From Aquarana catesbeiana (taxonomy: Eukaryota; Chordata; Amphibia; Anura; Ranidae): a DNA stretch of 64,000 bases. Below the pieces are notes generated by a model. It was not told where the DNA came from. It ran no database searches and saw only the letters and a list, made by a program, of their open reading frames with translations. Positions 1 through 10,890 of this stretch are shown here, piece by piece. The position numbers and the translations under genes were made by a program. Every line of letters begins with the position of its first letter. The stretch's first letter is position 1. The stretch covers positions 191,181,206 to 191,245,205 of the forward strand of contig NC_133329.1 in NCBI RefSeq assembly GCF_042186555.1, in the 5' to 3' direction.

Positions 1-40
1 TTTCGGACGCTCGCAAATTCGGTTCCTCTATCCTCCATGC

Positions 41-286
41 ACAGAAGTTACGTACGACACATGCGTGATAGCTCTATACACGTTGCGCATGCATGAAACT
101 CCGCCTGCGTCGCCCAACCCTGATGTTCTTTTTTAACGAATATTCTCCGCCCCTTTTTCTACGCACAGAACGTACATATGGTACATGCGTGATAGCTTTG
201 GATACACACTGCGCATGCGTGAAACTCTGCCTGCATGGCCGCCCTGATGTTCTTTTTTTAACAAATATTCTCCGCCCCTTCTCTCT
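41..286. repeat. two-copy tandem repeat, 124-bp unit, upstream of Harbinger Myb gene
   Basis: Units begin at 41 and 165 and both run through a 'tgcgcatgc' core and an 'atattctccgcccct' block. The second unit ends about 20 bp before the ATG of the Myb-like gene. The GC-box-like 'ccgcccc' and the position suggest duplicated promoter sequence of the transposon; that role is inference. Confidence 0.7.
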
Positions 287-308
287 ACAGTGAGCAGTAG
301 GAGTAACC

Positions 309-1761
309 ATGGCGGAGACACAGCAGGTGTGTACTAACTCCAGTAACGAGGAAAGCCCAGAGACCGAAATGTCCCGATCCGGGAAGAGGAAATTTAAGGC
401 CTCCAATATGGCCTTTGAAGAGATGGTGGAGATGGTAGCAATTTTGAAAAAAAAAGACTACGATGGGAAACATGGACCGTACGGTCCATTTAAGAAATTA
501 AGAAAGGCATAAATAATGGCGAAAGTGGTGAAGAGCCTGCATCATAAATTTGGGCTACGGCGCTCTAAAGATCAGCTGAGGAAACGATGGTCCGACCTCA
601 AACTCAGGGAGCTGAATCAGTACAGACGAATCCAGAAAGTGCTGAAAAAAGTAAGTACTTGTCGTGTGTTCATATTGTGATTATTACCTTGCATGCTGCT
701 CCATGTGGTTATCTTTACTGTACAAGTTTTACTCCTTTAAACATTCGTATGAAACATAGTTCGCAGTAAACATCATTATAAATAATTATATACGATGTAT
801 TTAGTTGATGCAGGGTTTCAACAACGTTTTTGGTCTTGGTAGTTTGTCTTATTAAAAGAAGTTTATGACATTGTTGTCTAGATGTCTTTTGAAACTAGAA
901 TGAATAGCAAACTTCATTCAGTGGAATGTAAGGAGAGGACACTCTTTAGCTGTTTACACATCTGGACACAGGAGCACTAGTGTGGGACACCAGAATACAT
1001 TTTTTTTGGTTAACCCACACAGGTGCTCCAGTGGATACTTGTTGGGGTGTCTCAATCTGTGAAATGTGGCCAAAAAAGGTAAGCATTCCAGCTTGTTTCC
1101 TAGGGAATTTTAATTATGTCTTCAAGTTGGATCTCTGCCCAAACAGACAATTGTACTTCAATACAATGTATCATATTCCTATTCCTGGACTCAAATATGT
1201 GTGTGCTAAGTATACCTTTTGTTTCATTCTCATAGGGGAGAAAAGACTCATCAGACAACCTGAACCCAGGGGCCCCCGACCTCAACAGCCCGTTTGGCAA
1301 ATCAGCCCAAGCCCCACCTAGGATGTGGAGGAAGGAGAAGTAGGCAACATGGGCACCCCACCAAGTGAGTGTCTGACACCCCAGCTTATGTTAATCTATG
1401 TATGCCTGCATCATTTCTAAATACATCTTTTTTGCATCAATTTTAGGTGATGTGGTTGTGGAAGGGGAAGAAGCAATGGAAGCAGGTCCAAGTGCCAGCG
1501 CCCCCCCCCCCCCCCCCGAGGATGTGTACGAAGGAGAGGTGGAGGAAGTGGGCGACACATGCACCCCACCAGGTGAGTGTCTGACACCCCAGCTTATAGT
1601 AATCTATGTATGCCTGCATATTTCTAAAGACATTTTTTTCCTCAATTTTAGGTGATGTGCTGGTTGTGGAAGAAGGGGAACCATTTACCACAGATAGTGC
1701 CCAAAGATTAATTGGGCAAATCGTGGCCTGCAATGGAGATATAGATGCCATGCACACCTAA
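309..1761 (+). pseudogene. Harbinger Myb/SANT-like DNA-binding protein gene, multi-exon, frameshifted
   Basis: The first exon starts at ATG 309 and encodes an acidic leader followed by a Myb/SANT-like trihelix: 'FEEMVEMV' then, in the next frame, 'KDQLRKRWSDLKLRE' (about 540-620). The frame shifts near 510, so the gene is broken. A splice donor 'aaagtaagt' follows near 650. Later exons are suggested by acceptor 'ttttag' and donor 'aggtgagt' pairs around 1340-1370, 1446-1571 and 1652-1761; the last ends with stop TAA at 1759-1761. Harbinger elements normally carry two genes, a DDE transposase and a Myb-like partner that helps import it into the nucleus and bind the ends. The convergent transposase at 2333-3101 supports this identification. 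Exon limits between 660 and 1330 are uncertain: an AT-rich intron-like stretch with no other feature I can name lies at 656-1240. Host Myb-domain genes are an alternative, but the context argues for the transposon gene. Confidence 0.7.
1354..1670 (+). repeat. tandemly duplicated exon end plus intron, about 208-bp period
   Basis: The segment starting 'caccccacca' followed by a gtgagt donor, a 60-70-bp intron and a 'ttttaggtgatgtg' acceptor occurs at 1354 and again at 1562. The duplication therefore copies an exon end, an intron and the start of the next exon inside the Myb-like gene. Confidence 0.7.
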
Positions 1762-2332
1762 TGTGCAATTGGCTGGACAATATGCAGCAGGAAATAAAAA
1801 ACATGATCGATGTTTTGGGGAGGATCTAAAAAAACATTGATCACAAAAAAATCATTGATCATGTTCTTCATTTCCTGTTTTGCTGACCCCATTCTGGGCT
1901 TTGACTTTTTTAAAGATTTTAGGCCTGTTTCTAAAAAAATTTGGTAAAAAAAAAAAATAGCCTGTTTGTTTAAAAAAAAAACAATTTAAACTTAAGGCCT
2001 GGTTGTTCTAAAAATTCTCGAAATAAAAAATATTTTTTATACAAATAAAAATTTGATTAAAAAAAAAATGATATCTATTTGAAATCAGAACATTTTCACA
2101 AATACATGTGAATGTGCACAGATTAAAAACATCTGTTATTAAACAACAAGGCATGTGGCTTCTTCTTTCAATGCTCAATATCAGTTTTGGAAGTTATTTG
2201 GGGTTTACAGTGACAATGGGGCTAAAGGAAAATACAATTGGCACTACAAGTGCACTAGGATAACCTAGGAGACAGCAAAAAAGAAAGGCAAGCAATAAAT
2301 ACAATTCTAGATTTTATTTGATCATTTTTTAT
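1762..2332. other. AT-rich space between convergent Harbinger genes
   Basis: This is A/T-rich DNA between the 3' ends of the Myb-like gene (+) and the transposase (-). It contains an AATAAA at about 1792-1797 just beyond the Myb-like stop codon, a plausible polyadenylation signal for that gene, and several A- or T-runs. No coding sequence is seen. Confidence 0.5.
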
Positions 2333-3101
2333 TCAAAAAAATTTGAGATTGTCTGGCATTGCAATGGCCCCCCTACCCATAAAATAATCAACATATTGAT
2401 CCCGAACTTGACGGGCGCTTTGGGGGGTCAAGCCAGTACGGCCAGTATACAGGCCCATCAGAGGATTCTGTATTAGTCCAGCCTCAGGCCCAAGTGATGC
2501 AATATAATTGCTGAAATGTTTGTTTAAAACATTGTGCAGGATGCAGCTTGCTAGGACAAGGTGAATTAGTTTGTATTCCGCCATGTGGATAGCTGTCTGA
2601 AACAGGCGGAACCAGCTGGCCATGATCCCGAAGGCATTCTCCACAACTCTTCTCGCTCTGGCCAGCCGGAAGTTAAATACCCTCCTCTCCGGGGTGAGGG
2701 TCCTTTGGGGGAATGGCCTTATCATGTGCTCACCCAGACCGAAGGCTTCATCTGCAATGAAGACAAAGGGGAGTCCTTCCACATTATCCGCATCAGGTGG
2801 CAATCCCAGGCCACCACTCTGGAGACGCTGGTAGAACTCAGTCTGGGCGAAGACTCCATCATCCGACATCCAGCCATTCTTCCCCCACGTCCACATACAA
2901 AAATTCATATTGTGCCGACACCACCGCCATTAAGACAATACTATGGAACCCCTTATAATTAAAATAGTATGACCCCGAATGGGGTGGTGGTACGATGTGG
3001 ACGTGTTTCCCATCTATAGCCCCTCCACAGTTGGGAAAGTCCCAACGGGTGGCAAAATGGGATGCCACAGTCTGCCATTCCTCTGGCGTTGAAGGAAACT
3101 G
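2333..3101 (-). pseudogene. Harbinger (PIF/Harbinger) DDE transposase, last exon, frameshifted
   Basis: Minus-strand protein with the Harbinger catalytic layout: first Asp in 'GAIDGKHVHI', second in the block 'YVDVG...GWMSDDGVF', and Glu in 'RRVVENAFGIMASWF'. A C-terminal 'LASCILHNVL' helix follows, as in HARBI1-type DDE_Tnp_4 transposases. One extra G near 2886 shifts the frame between the first-Asp block and the rest; reading across it restores homology. An acceptor-like 'gactccccag' lies directly upstream of the 'FPSTPEEW' start, so this is probably the last exon, and the N-terminal exons expected above 3110 are not recognisable. The enzyme would cut and paste the element. It faces the Myb-like partner, the usual arrangement. 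The copy is inactive as it stands. Confidence 0.85.
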
Positions 3102-3267
3102 GGGAGTCAAACAAGAAATAAAAAAATATAAGTACTTTTGCACATAACATTGCAAGCACATTACACAAAAAACATTCTTGCCCAGCATCATTATAACATT
3201 AATTGTAAGTATTATTTAAAGACTAAAATATAATCAGATTCATCACCCCCTCTGATGGCACATGGCT

Positions 3268-3561
3268 AAATTTTAGGGGGGGGGATTGTAAATCAATTTA
3301 AGGACACACAGACCATTTGCAGACATTTTAGGGAGGAAGGGGATTGTAAATCAATTTAAGGACACACAGACCATTTGCAGACATTTTAGGGGGGGGTTGT
3401 AAATCAATTTAAGGACAAACAGACCATTTGCAGACATTTTAGGGAGGGGAGGAGATTGTAAATCAATTTAAAGACATACAGACCATTTGCAGACATTTTT
3501 TTTTTGGGGGGGATTGTAAATCAATTTAAGGACACACAGACCATTTGCAGACATTTTAGGG
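3268..3561. repeat. minisatellite, five copies of about 55 bp
   Basis: Units read 'attgtaaatcaatttaag' then 'acagaccatttgcagac' then 'attttagg' and a variable G-run, five times. It occupies the place where the 5' exons of the Harbinger transposase would be expected. The rest of 3192-3760 shows nothing I recognise. Confidence 0.8.
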
Positions 3562-4165
3562 TAAAGCAATACAATGGAGCTGACAAAATACATTGTTAAA
3601 GTGACTACACTAGGTGGATATGGGCCCAGCATAGCATGCTGGGTAGGTTAGTGAATGCTAATATGCATGCAGTACAAAAAAGATCATTAAAATATTACAG
3701 CATGCATGAGGACAAAGGGGACATTCACACTATATTGCAATCATGGTAATTGGTGTTTGAGTAAAGAAATACATTACATTAGCATCTCATGGAACACCAG
3801 GGGTTTGAATCCCTCTGTTAAAAGGTCACTGGTATTCCAGTTCCTTAAAACATACCACCCCCAAATTTGTATACTACAGGAGACCCACCTGAGGAGAAGC
3901 AAACTTTTGAGTCTTAGACGACCCTGGGTGGGACACCAATACCACTCCACGTAGTCAGCTCCAGGGGAGTCAGCATCCTAGTACATAAATCCTTACAGTT
4001 TAGACTGCTGGCGCTGGAGCTTGACCCTGATGGTCGGTATGTTGTACTGCATGCCATAATAGACAGATTAGAGCTGGTGGTGGGGGGATTGTACCTACCC
4101 CCCCCCCCCGGCCTCTATAAGAGTACTTAACCAACTTATCTCTAAAATAGCCGCCTTTGGCACAG

Positions 4166-5510
4166 ATAATGTGGTGATACTGGGAGATTTTAACCTGGTC
4201 CCGGATCCTGCGATGGACAGGCTCACGCACGGAGGGGGCTCGCCTTCCGAGCTGTTCTCATGGGCTGAGGCATCTAATTTGACCGACGTATTGAGGTGGC
4301 GTCACCCTTTTCGACGAGCCTACACATGTCACTCAGCCTCAAATAAGACCCTATCACGCATATGTGGGGGGGTCTGTTCTGCCCAGGGTTCGGGACATTA
4401 ATATACTTCCCTGTGGCATATCCGATCACTCTCCACTTGCCTTAAAGCTTTGTGTGTCCAATGCCCCGGGGGAGAGTCTATGGAGACTGTCCAGATTTTG
4501 GCTGTCCGACTCCAGGATATCTGAACCATATACTGTAGATCGGAGGCGATACATTATGGGCAGGACCTAGACCATTCATGAGACGCATTTAAAGCCTTCA
4601 CTAGGGGAAGCTTACAAACACATATCCGTAGGATCCAGAGAGATCTGAGGAAGGAAACACAAACGGCCAAGGAGAAGGTAGCAGCACTAGAGGCGGAATA
4701 TTCCACGATGGGGTCCCCTGGGGTGTACTCAGACTTTCAGGCAGCATTGAGAGATGTTCTTCTACTATGCACGGCGGCCACAAAAAACAAATTCCTACAC
4801 CAGTCCCAAAGAATTTTTGAACACAGTGAAAAAACCCATGTGGGTGATACTGGGAGATTTTAACCTGGTACCGGATCCTGCGATGGACAGGCTCACGCCC
4901 GGAGGGGGCTCGCCTTCCGAGCTGTTCTCATGGGCTGAGGCATCTAATTTGACTGACGTATGGAGGTGGCGTCACCCTTTTCGACGGGCCTACACATGTC
5001 ACTCAGCCTCTCACAAGACCCTATCACTATAGATCTTGCATATGTGGGGGGGGTCTGTTCTGCCCAGGGTTCGGGACGTTAATATACTTCCCTGTGGCAT
5101 ACCCGATCACTCTCCACTTGCCTTAAAGCTTTGTGTGTCCAATGCTCCGGGGGAGAGTCTATGGAGACTGTCCAGATTTTGTCTGTCCGACTCCAGGATA
5201 TCTGAACCATATAGATCCGAGGCGACACATTATGGGCGGGACCTAGACCATTCTGTGACTCTGACCACATCATGGGACGCATTTAAGGCCTTCACTAGGG
5301 GAAGCTTACAAACGCATATCCGTAGGATCCAGAGAGATCTGAGGAAGGAAACACAAAGGGCCGAGGAGAAGGTAGCAGCACTAGAGGTGGAATATTCCAC
5401 GACGGGGTCCCCTGGGGTGTACTCAGACTTTCAGGCAGCATTTAGAGATGTTCTTCTACTATGCACGGCGGCCACAAAAACCAAATTACTACACCAGTCA
5501 CAAAGATTTT
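4166..5510 (+). repeat. 670-bp tandem duplication inside LINE A ORF2
   Basis: The segment from 'gatactgggagattttaac' to 'gaacacagtgaaaaaac' is present twice; for example 'ggatcctgcgatggacag' occurs at 4203 and 4873. The second copy keeps a longer open frame (203 codons ending at 5647) than the first. The copies differ by scattered substitutions and by a deletion in the first near 4580, so the duplication is not recent. Confidence 0.8.
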
Positions 5511-5568
5511 TTGAACACAGTGAAAAAACGGGCAATATGCTGGCATGGCTGGCGAGGGAAAGCTCCTC

Positions 5569-5583
5569 CCTGGTGACTATCTC
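5569..5583 (+). other. left target-site duplication of foldback 1
   Basis: The 15-base 'cctggtgactatctc' is repeated exactly at 10648-10662. Joining the two flanks restores the LINE A frame ('SLVTIS' continuing to 'TICDSDG'), which fixes the insertion point. Confidence 0.9.
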
Positions 5584-7897
5584 GGCAAAAAATAGGAAAA
5601 GGATTTCCCCAGGTGAGGTTTTTAGGCAGCGGGGTTTGAAATATTAGACCAATGTTGTATAAAAAGAATAATGTTTATTATACAAAGAATAAATTTAAGA
5701 AGGATTGTTAAAAAAATGAGCTCTGATATAGAGTGTTTACAAAACTAGTAGAGGCAGACACGCATTTATACAGACATAATTTTCCATAACAACATCATAT
5801 AGATATTATCAATATTGAGAAAAAGGAACTGACGCGTATCAACCTATATATTTCAAGGTCTTCTTCAGAGGTCTGTCTGTTGAAAAATATACAATGAGAA
5901 TATACTTGTAAAAGCTTGGTTGCATATACCAAAAGAAACATATCATATTCCATATAGCATAGTTACCCAATAGTGCGTGTCCCATAAGCGAAAAACTTCC
6001 TATAAGAGAGGCCCTTTAAAATCAAAAATGCCTGCTCACTCCCCCCGAGAGGTCCTATAACGCCTCCACCAACGCAGCCACCGGAGCCGGGGCAGAAGCC
6101 AGTGATGTGGCTTATGAGAGGTCACACTGAAGATAACCCCCCACCCGGACCACACAGTCGGTCAGGGGGAAGGCAAACACCTGCAGCAGAAGCCCAAAAA
6201 GAGCATTTTTGAGAAACATACTTATAATATGTATATCAAAAACATTGTATTAAGAAGTATATGCTTAATTGAGTGAGAAGGTAAAAAAGTAAAAGGTAGA
6301 GAAGTGAGAATATCAGTCTATACACATACCTCATATACAGACTGTATTTAAATAGTATTGGATATATATATTTGGAAATAAGGAAATAAGTAGATCGTAC
6401 AGAAATACCAAAGTAAAAAATTCAAAACGAGGAAACCAAGTGATGGTGATCAAATTCAAATGAATTGATCAGATGAAATTGGGAGTGAATAAAAAGGCAT
6501 GGGGGTGTTTGTGTGCTGGAACTTTAAGAGATGATAGGAGACTATGATACGGCATATATAATATATTGTATGTGCTGTGTAATAAGGAGAAATAGATAGA
6601 GCGTGCATACCAAATGGGTAACTCAAATATAAGTGAGTGAGCAAAGATGTGAAAATAAAAAACTGAAAATAGGTGAGGGTACCCGCAAAAAGCGTGATAA
6701 AACATGGTGTGATAAAAAATATATTGATAATGGACAGTGCATTACCTTATATCAATGTGCAAGCAAAATGTGAAAGTGCACTGTACTGCCCTTTACGTTT
6801 AGACCCAAATGTGACCCGACCCGGGATTGGCCACAGGGTTTGTCAGGCTCAGTGGACGCTCATCCAAACAGAGTTCACAGTCTAAAAATATGCAAGGAAA
6901 GTAACATTGTATATGGTATCAAGCATTCATTATGTATATAAGATCAGTATGATAAACTGATCATTTAATTCAGGGCTGAAACAGTGCAGAGACACAATGC
7001 TGAAAAGGTGTACTTACCAAGTGAGAGCTGCAAGAAAGTCAAACCACCCAGAGAGAGAAATTGCCAGTGTTTGTGCTGTGAAGGCATATATGTATCCTTA
7101 TTTATGGGCGTATATCAATTAAGAAGGAATTCCCCGCAGGTGTGAACGCCTCCCCTCACCACTCCAATCAGTGGGAACACTGTGGAGGGCATAGCCGCCA
7201 ATAGGGCAGCCCTGTGTGATCTCCCCGGCGTTCGGGACGAGCCGAAGCCCCGTCCCTGACGTCATCCTCGCCGTAATCACGTGACGCGCACGGGGCCCCG
7301 TGCATGCATAGTGACCGGGAGCATTCGAGGGTGTCCCCGATTGTCGCCGGCAAGGGAGAAAATATCCCCGACGCGACAACCAGAACCAGCCCGGATGTCC
7401 GATGGGGAAAGGGGGGGGAGGAGCCAATACCAAAGGCAGCCTCCTCCCCCCCTTGCCGGGAAGACACATCAAAATGGCCAGCCCCAGCCCAGAGTCCGCG
7501 ACAACAGAGCCGCCAAGTCCCAAAAGGGGGGGGGGGGAGGGTACAAGCAAAAAGAAAGAGGCATATAATGGTCTACAAGGATAAGCATATACACATATAT
7601 GCACACATACACATGTGCATATATGCATATAGGGAACTGATGGTTTTTAACATTTATGGGCAAATTAACCCAGGCTCATAATGCATTAATTCTAGGTCTA
7701 TTGGCACATGAAGTATCCATATATGTAGGAAAAATTTCACATGTCTCAATAAGTTGGAAAGAAAATAATAAAGGTAATAATAAAAGTGACTATAAAAAAT
7801 AAGTACGTCCTAAGACACAGAGAGAGGGGGGGGGGGAAGGGAAATGGAAAAGATGCCCATATATGTGTCAATATGGGATTTACATGCGAACACATTG
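5584..7897 (+). repeat. foldback 1 left arm
   Basis: Inverted copy of 8270-10588, with scattered mismatches and small indels. It contains the degraded hammerhead motif at 5826-5870 and a CpG-rich block at 7120-7560. Confidence 0.85.
5826..5870 (-). ncRNA. hammerhead-ribozyme-like motif, left arm of foldback 1
   Basis: On the minus strand, 'CTGAAGA', a short stem-II helix GACCT/AGGTT, then 'GATACGCGTCAG'. The right-arm copy has GAAAC where this one has GATAC, so the conserved GAAA core is mutated and this copy is probably inactive. Confidence 0.45.
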
Positions 7898-8044
7898 TTT
7901 AAAATCGCATGTCCAAAATCGCATGTATACCTACAAGGGGGGGAGGGGATGGATATCAAACAAAAGCAAGCAATGGGGGCCTACGTTGAACAAGGGAATG
8001 TTTTTTACCAGAAGGGGGGGTCTATTGGGTTTTTCCGGACACAA

Positions 8045-8270
8045 ACCCCCTTAAAAATGGGGCGAATGAAATAGCCTCATTCAACCCCGGAAAAGAGGTG
8101 GCATTCAGTTTGTGTATCCACCTCTGTTCATGTTGCAACAAGACTTTGTTCCAATCACCGCCTCGATTCGGTATATGTATCCGATCGAGTGCGGTGAAGG
8201 ACACTTTAGGCATCTTGTAGTTATGTACTGTCGCTACATGTCTTCCTAATGGCAGATAGTAATTACCAAT
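8045..8270 (-). pseudogene. PLE GIY-YIG endonuclease C-terminal remnant in foldback 1 loop
   Basis: On the minus strand the loop encodes 'RGGDWNKVLLQHEQRWIHKL' followed by 'NATSFPGLNEAISFAPFL'. This matches the C-terminal end of the PLE endonuclease at 32026-32346, which reads 'RGGDWDNTILRAVTYWIEKP' then 'SALNPPGINEVNSYRPFL'. The GIY-YIG core itself is missing. The remnant is the key evidence that the palindrome descends from a Penelope-like element. Confidence 0.75.
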
Positions 8271-10588
8271 CTGCACATGTGTTTGCATGTAAACCCCATA
8301 TTGACACATATATGGGCATCTTTTCCATTTCCCTCTCTCCCCTCTCTCCCCTCTCTCTCCTCTCTCCCCTCTCTCTCCCCTCTCTCTGTGTCTTAGGACA
8401 TACTTATTTTTTTATAGTCACTTTTATTATTACCTTTATTATTTTCTTTCCAACTTATTGAGACATGTGAAATTTTTCCTACATATATGGATACTTCATG
8501 TGCCAATAGACCTAGAATTAATGCATTATGAGCCTGGGTTAATTTGCCCATAAATGTTAAAAACCATCAGTTCCCTATATGCATATATGCACATGTGTAT
8601 GTCTGCATATGTGTGTACATGCTTATCCTTGTAGACCATTATATGCCTCTTTCTTTTTGCTTGCACCCTCCCCCCCCTTTTGGGCCGGGGCTGGCCATTT
8701 TGATGTGTCTTCCCGGCAAGGGGGGGGGGGGAGGCCACCTTTGGTATTGGCTCCCCCCCTTTCCCCATCGGACATCCGGGCTGGTTCTGGTTATCGCGTT
8801 GGGGATATTTTCTCCCTTGCCGGCGGCGTTCGGGGACACCCTCGGATGCTCCCGGTCACTATGCATGCACAGGGCCCCGTGCGTGCCATGTGACGCGGGC
8901 GCGTCACGTGATTACGGCGAGGATGACGTCAGGGACGGGGCTTCGGCTCGTCCCGAACGCCGGGGAGATCACACAGGGCTGCCCTATTGGCGGCTATGCC
9001 CTCCACAGTGTTCCCACTGATTGGAGTGGTGAGGGGAGGCGTTCACACCTGCGGGGAATTCCTTCTTAATTGATATACGCCCATAAATAAGGATACATAT
9101 ATGCCTTCACAGCACAAACACTGGCAATTTGTGGTGGTTTGACTTTCTTGCAGCTCTTACTTGGTAAGTACACCTTTTCAGCACTGTTTCAGCCCTGAAT
9201 TAAATGATCAGTTTATCATACTGATCTTATATACATAATGAATGCTTGATACCATATACAATGTTGCTTTCCTTGCATATTTTTAGACTGTCAACTCTGT
9301 TTGGATGAGCGTCCACTGAGCCTGACAAACCCTGTGGCCAATCCCGGGTCGGGTCACATTTGGGTCTAAACGTAAAGGGCAGTACAGTGCACTTTCACAT
9401 TTTGCTTGCACATTGATATAAGGTAATGCACTGTCCATTATCAATATATTTTTTATCACACCATGTTTTATCACGCTTTTTGCGGGTACCCTCACCTATT
9501 TTCAGTTTTTTATTTTCAAATTTTTGCTCACTCACTTATATTTGAGTTACCTATTTGGTATACACGCTCTATCTATTTCTCCTTATTACACAGCACATAC
9601 AATATATTATATATGCTGCACACGTAGTCTCCTATCATCTCTTAAAGTTCCAGCACACAAACACCCCCATGCCTTTTTATTCACTCCCAATTTCATCTGA
9701 TCAATTCATTTGAATTTGATCACCATCACTTGGTTTCCTCGTTTTGAATTTTTTACTTTGGTATTTCTGTCACCCATATGCACGATCTACTTATTTCCAA
9801 ATATATATATCCAATACTATTTAAATACAGTCTGTATATGAGGTATGTGTATAGACTGATATTCTCACTTCTCTACCTTTTACTTTTTTAACTTCTCACT
9901 CAATTAAGCATATACTTCTTAATACAATGTTTTTGATATATATATTATAAGTATGTTTCTCAAAAATGCTCTTTTTGGGCTTCTGCTGCAGGTGTTTGCC
10001 TTCCCCCGACCGACTGTGTGGTCCGGGTGGGGGGTCATCTTCAGTGTGACCTCTCGTAAGCCACATCACTGGCTTCTGCCCCGGCTCCGGTGGCTGCATT
10101 GGTGGAGGCGTTATAGGACCTCTCGGGGGAGTGAGCAGGCATTTTTTATTTTAAGGGACCTCTCTTATAGGAAGTTTTTCGCTTATGGAACACGCACTAT
10201 TGGGTAACTATGCTATATGGAATATGATATGTTTCTTTTGGTATATGCAACCAAGCTTTTATAAGTATATTCTCATTGTATATTTTTTAACAGACAGACC
10301 TCTGAAGAAGACCTTGAAATATATAGGTTGAAACGCGTCAGGTCCTTTTTTTCAATATTGATAATATCTATATGATGTTGTTATGGAAAATTATGTATGT
10401 ATAAATGCGGGTCTGCCTCTACTAGTTTTGTAAACACTCTATAGCAGAGCTAATTTTTTTTAACAATCCTTGTGTAAATTTATTCTTTGTATAATAAACA
10501 TTATTCTTTTTATACAACATTGGTCTAATATTTCAAACCCCGCTGCCTAAAAACCTCACCTGGGGAAATCCTTTTCCTATTTTTTGCC
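8270..10588 (-). repeat. foldback 1 right arm
   Basis: Inverted partner of 5584-7897. A CT-rich microsatellite (8330-8390) lies near its inner end, opposite the GA-rich tract at 7810-7850 in the left arm. Confidence 0.85.
10295..10345 (+). ncRNA. hammerhead-ribozyme-like motif, right arm of foldback 1
   Basis: 'CTGAAGA' (fits the CUGANGA core), helix GACCT/AGGTT, then 'GAAACGCGTCAGG'. This is the minimal type I layout known from pseudo-LTRs of Penelope-like elements. All core residues I can check are present, so this copy could self-cleave. Confidence 0.6.
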
Positions 10589-10647
10589 TTCATAATAGGG
10601 GTGAGCAGCAATTTCTTTTCCCCTCCCCCAACTGTGTCTTCTTCTTG
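10589..10647. other. asymmetric 59-base tail of foldback 1
   Basis: The sequence lies between the outer end of the right arm and the right target duplication and has no inverted counterpart at the left end. It ends in a pyrimidine-rich run. A similar 57-base tail is seen at foldback 3. Confidence 0.6.
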
Positions 10648-10890
10648 CCTGGTGACTATCTCAACCATATGCGATTCGGACGGGACGAACTTGAGCGATC
10701 CCGCAGGTATTAATAATAGATTTGCATCATTCTATCAAGAGCTCTATGGCTCCCAGTTGGGGTGCTTGGATGAGGAGCTGACAGCATACCTGGACGGGGT
10801 GGAGCTCCCTTGCCTGACATCCACATGTAGGGAAGCTTTAGATGGGCCGATCCTACTAGAGGAAATTCTGCGGGCAGTAGCCTCTTTACA
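10648..10890 (+). pseudogene. LINE A ORF2, linker to RT start
   Basis: The LINE A frame resumes right after foldback 1 with 'CLVTISTICDSDGTNLSD' and continues with 'FASFYQELYGS', the block that lies between endonuclease and RT in L1-type ORF2. It is interrupted again at 10890 by a 554-bp insertion. Confidence 0.75.

Larger units (their letters stand above)
3760..5583 (+). pseudogene. LINE A (L1/Tx1-like) ORF2, endonuclease part, broken
   Basis: This encodes the apurinic-type endonuclease of a LINE ORF2: 'ISWNTRGLN' at about 3780, 'ICILQETHL' near 3870, 'VVILGDFNLVPD' near 4175, and the terminal 'SDHSPLALKL' near 4430, all signature blocks of the fold (catalytic N, E, D and H residues). The 'RID' block is degraded. 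After the endonuclease comes the charged linker 'WDAFKAFTRG', typical before the RT. Several frameshifts are present, and 4166-5510 holds a 670-bp tandem duplication. The reading frame is interrupted at 5583 by a foldback element and resumes at 10648. This ORF2 would nick genomic DNA and prime reverse transcription; here it is dead. No ORF1 is seen upstream, so the copy is probably 5'-truncated near 3760. Confidence 0.8.
5584..10647. mobile_element. foldback 1: 5.06-kb PLE-derived palindromic element
   Basis: Two inverted arms of about 2.3 kb (5584-7897 and 8270-10588) surround a 370-bp loop. The left end 'ggcaaaaaataggaaaagg' is matched by its complement ending at 10588. A 59-base tail (10589-10647), absent from the left end, separates the right arm from the right copy of the 15-bp target duplication. 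The loop holds a minus-strand remnant of a PLE GIY-YIG endonuclease, and each arm holds a hammerhead-like motif, so the arms look like inverted PLE pseudo-LTRs and the middle like an internally deleted PLE. Known PLEs can have inverted or tandem pseudo-LTRs and a short extra tail at one end, which matches. Most of each arm (5640-7100 and 9080-10500) is AT-rich and non-coding; 7120-7560 and 8640-9060 are CpG-rich and contain 'cacgtg' and 'tgacgtca'. Confidence 0.8.

Noticed and set aside
7119..7681. Overlapping 95-169-codon open frames in the CpG-rich part of foldback 1 (and mirror copies at 8544-9020)
   Set aside because: They overlap on both strands and the two arms do not keep the same frame; GC composition explains the lack of stops.
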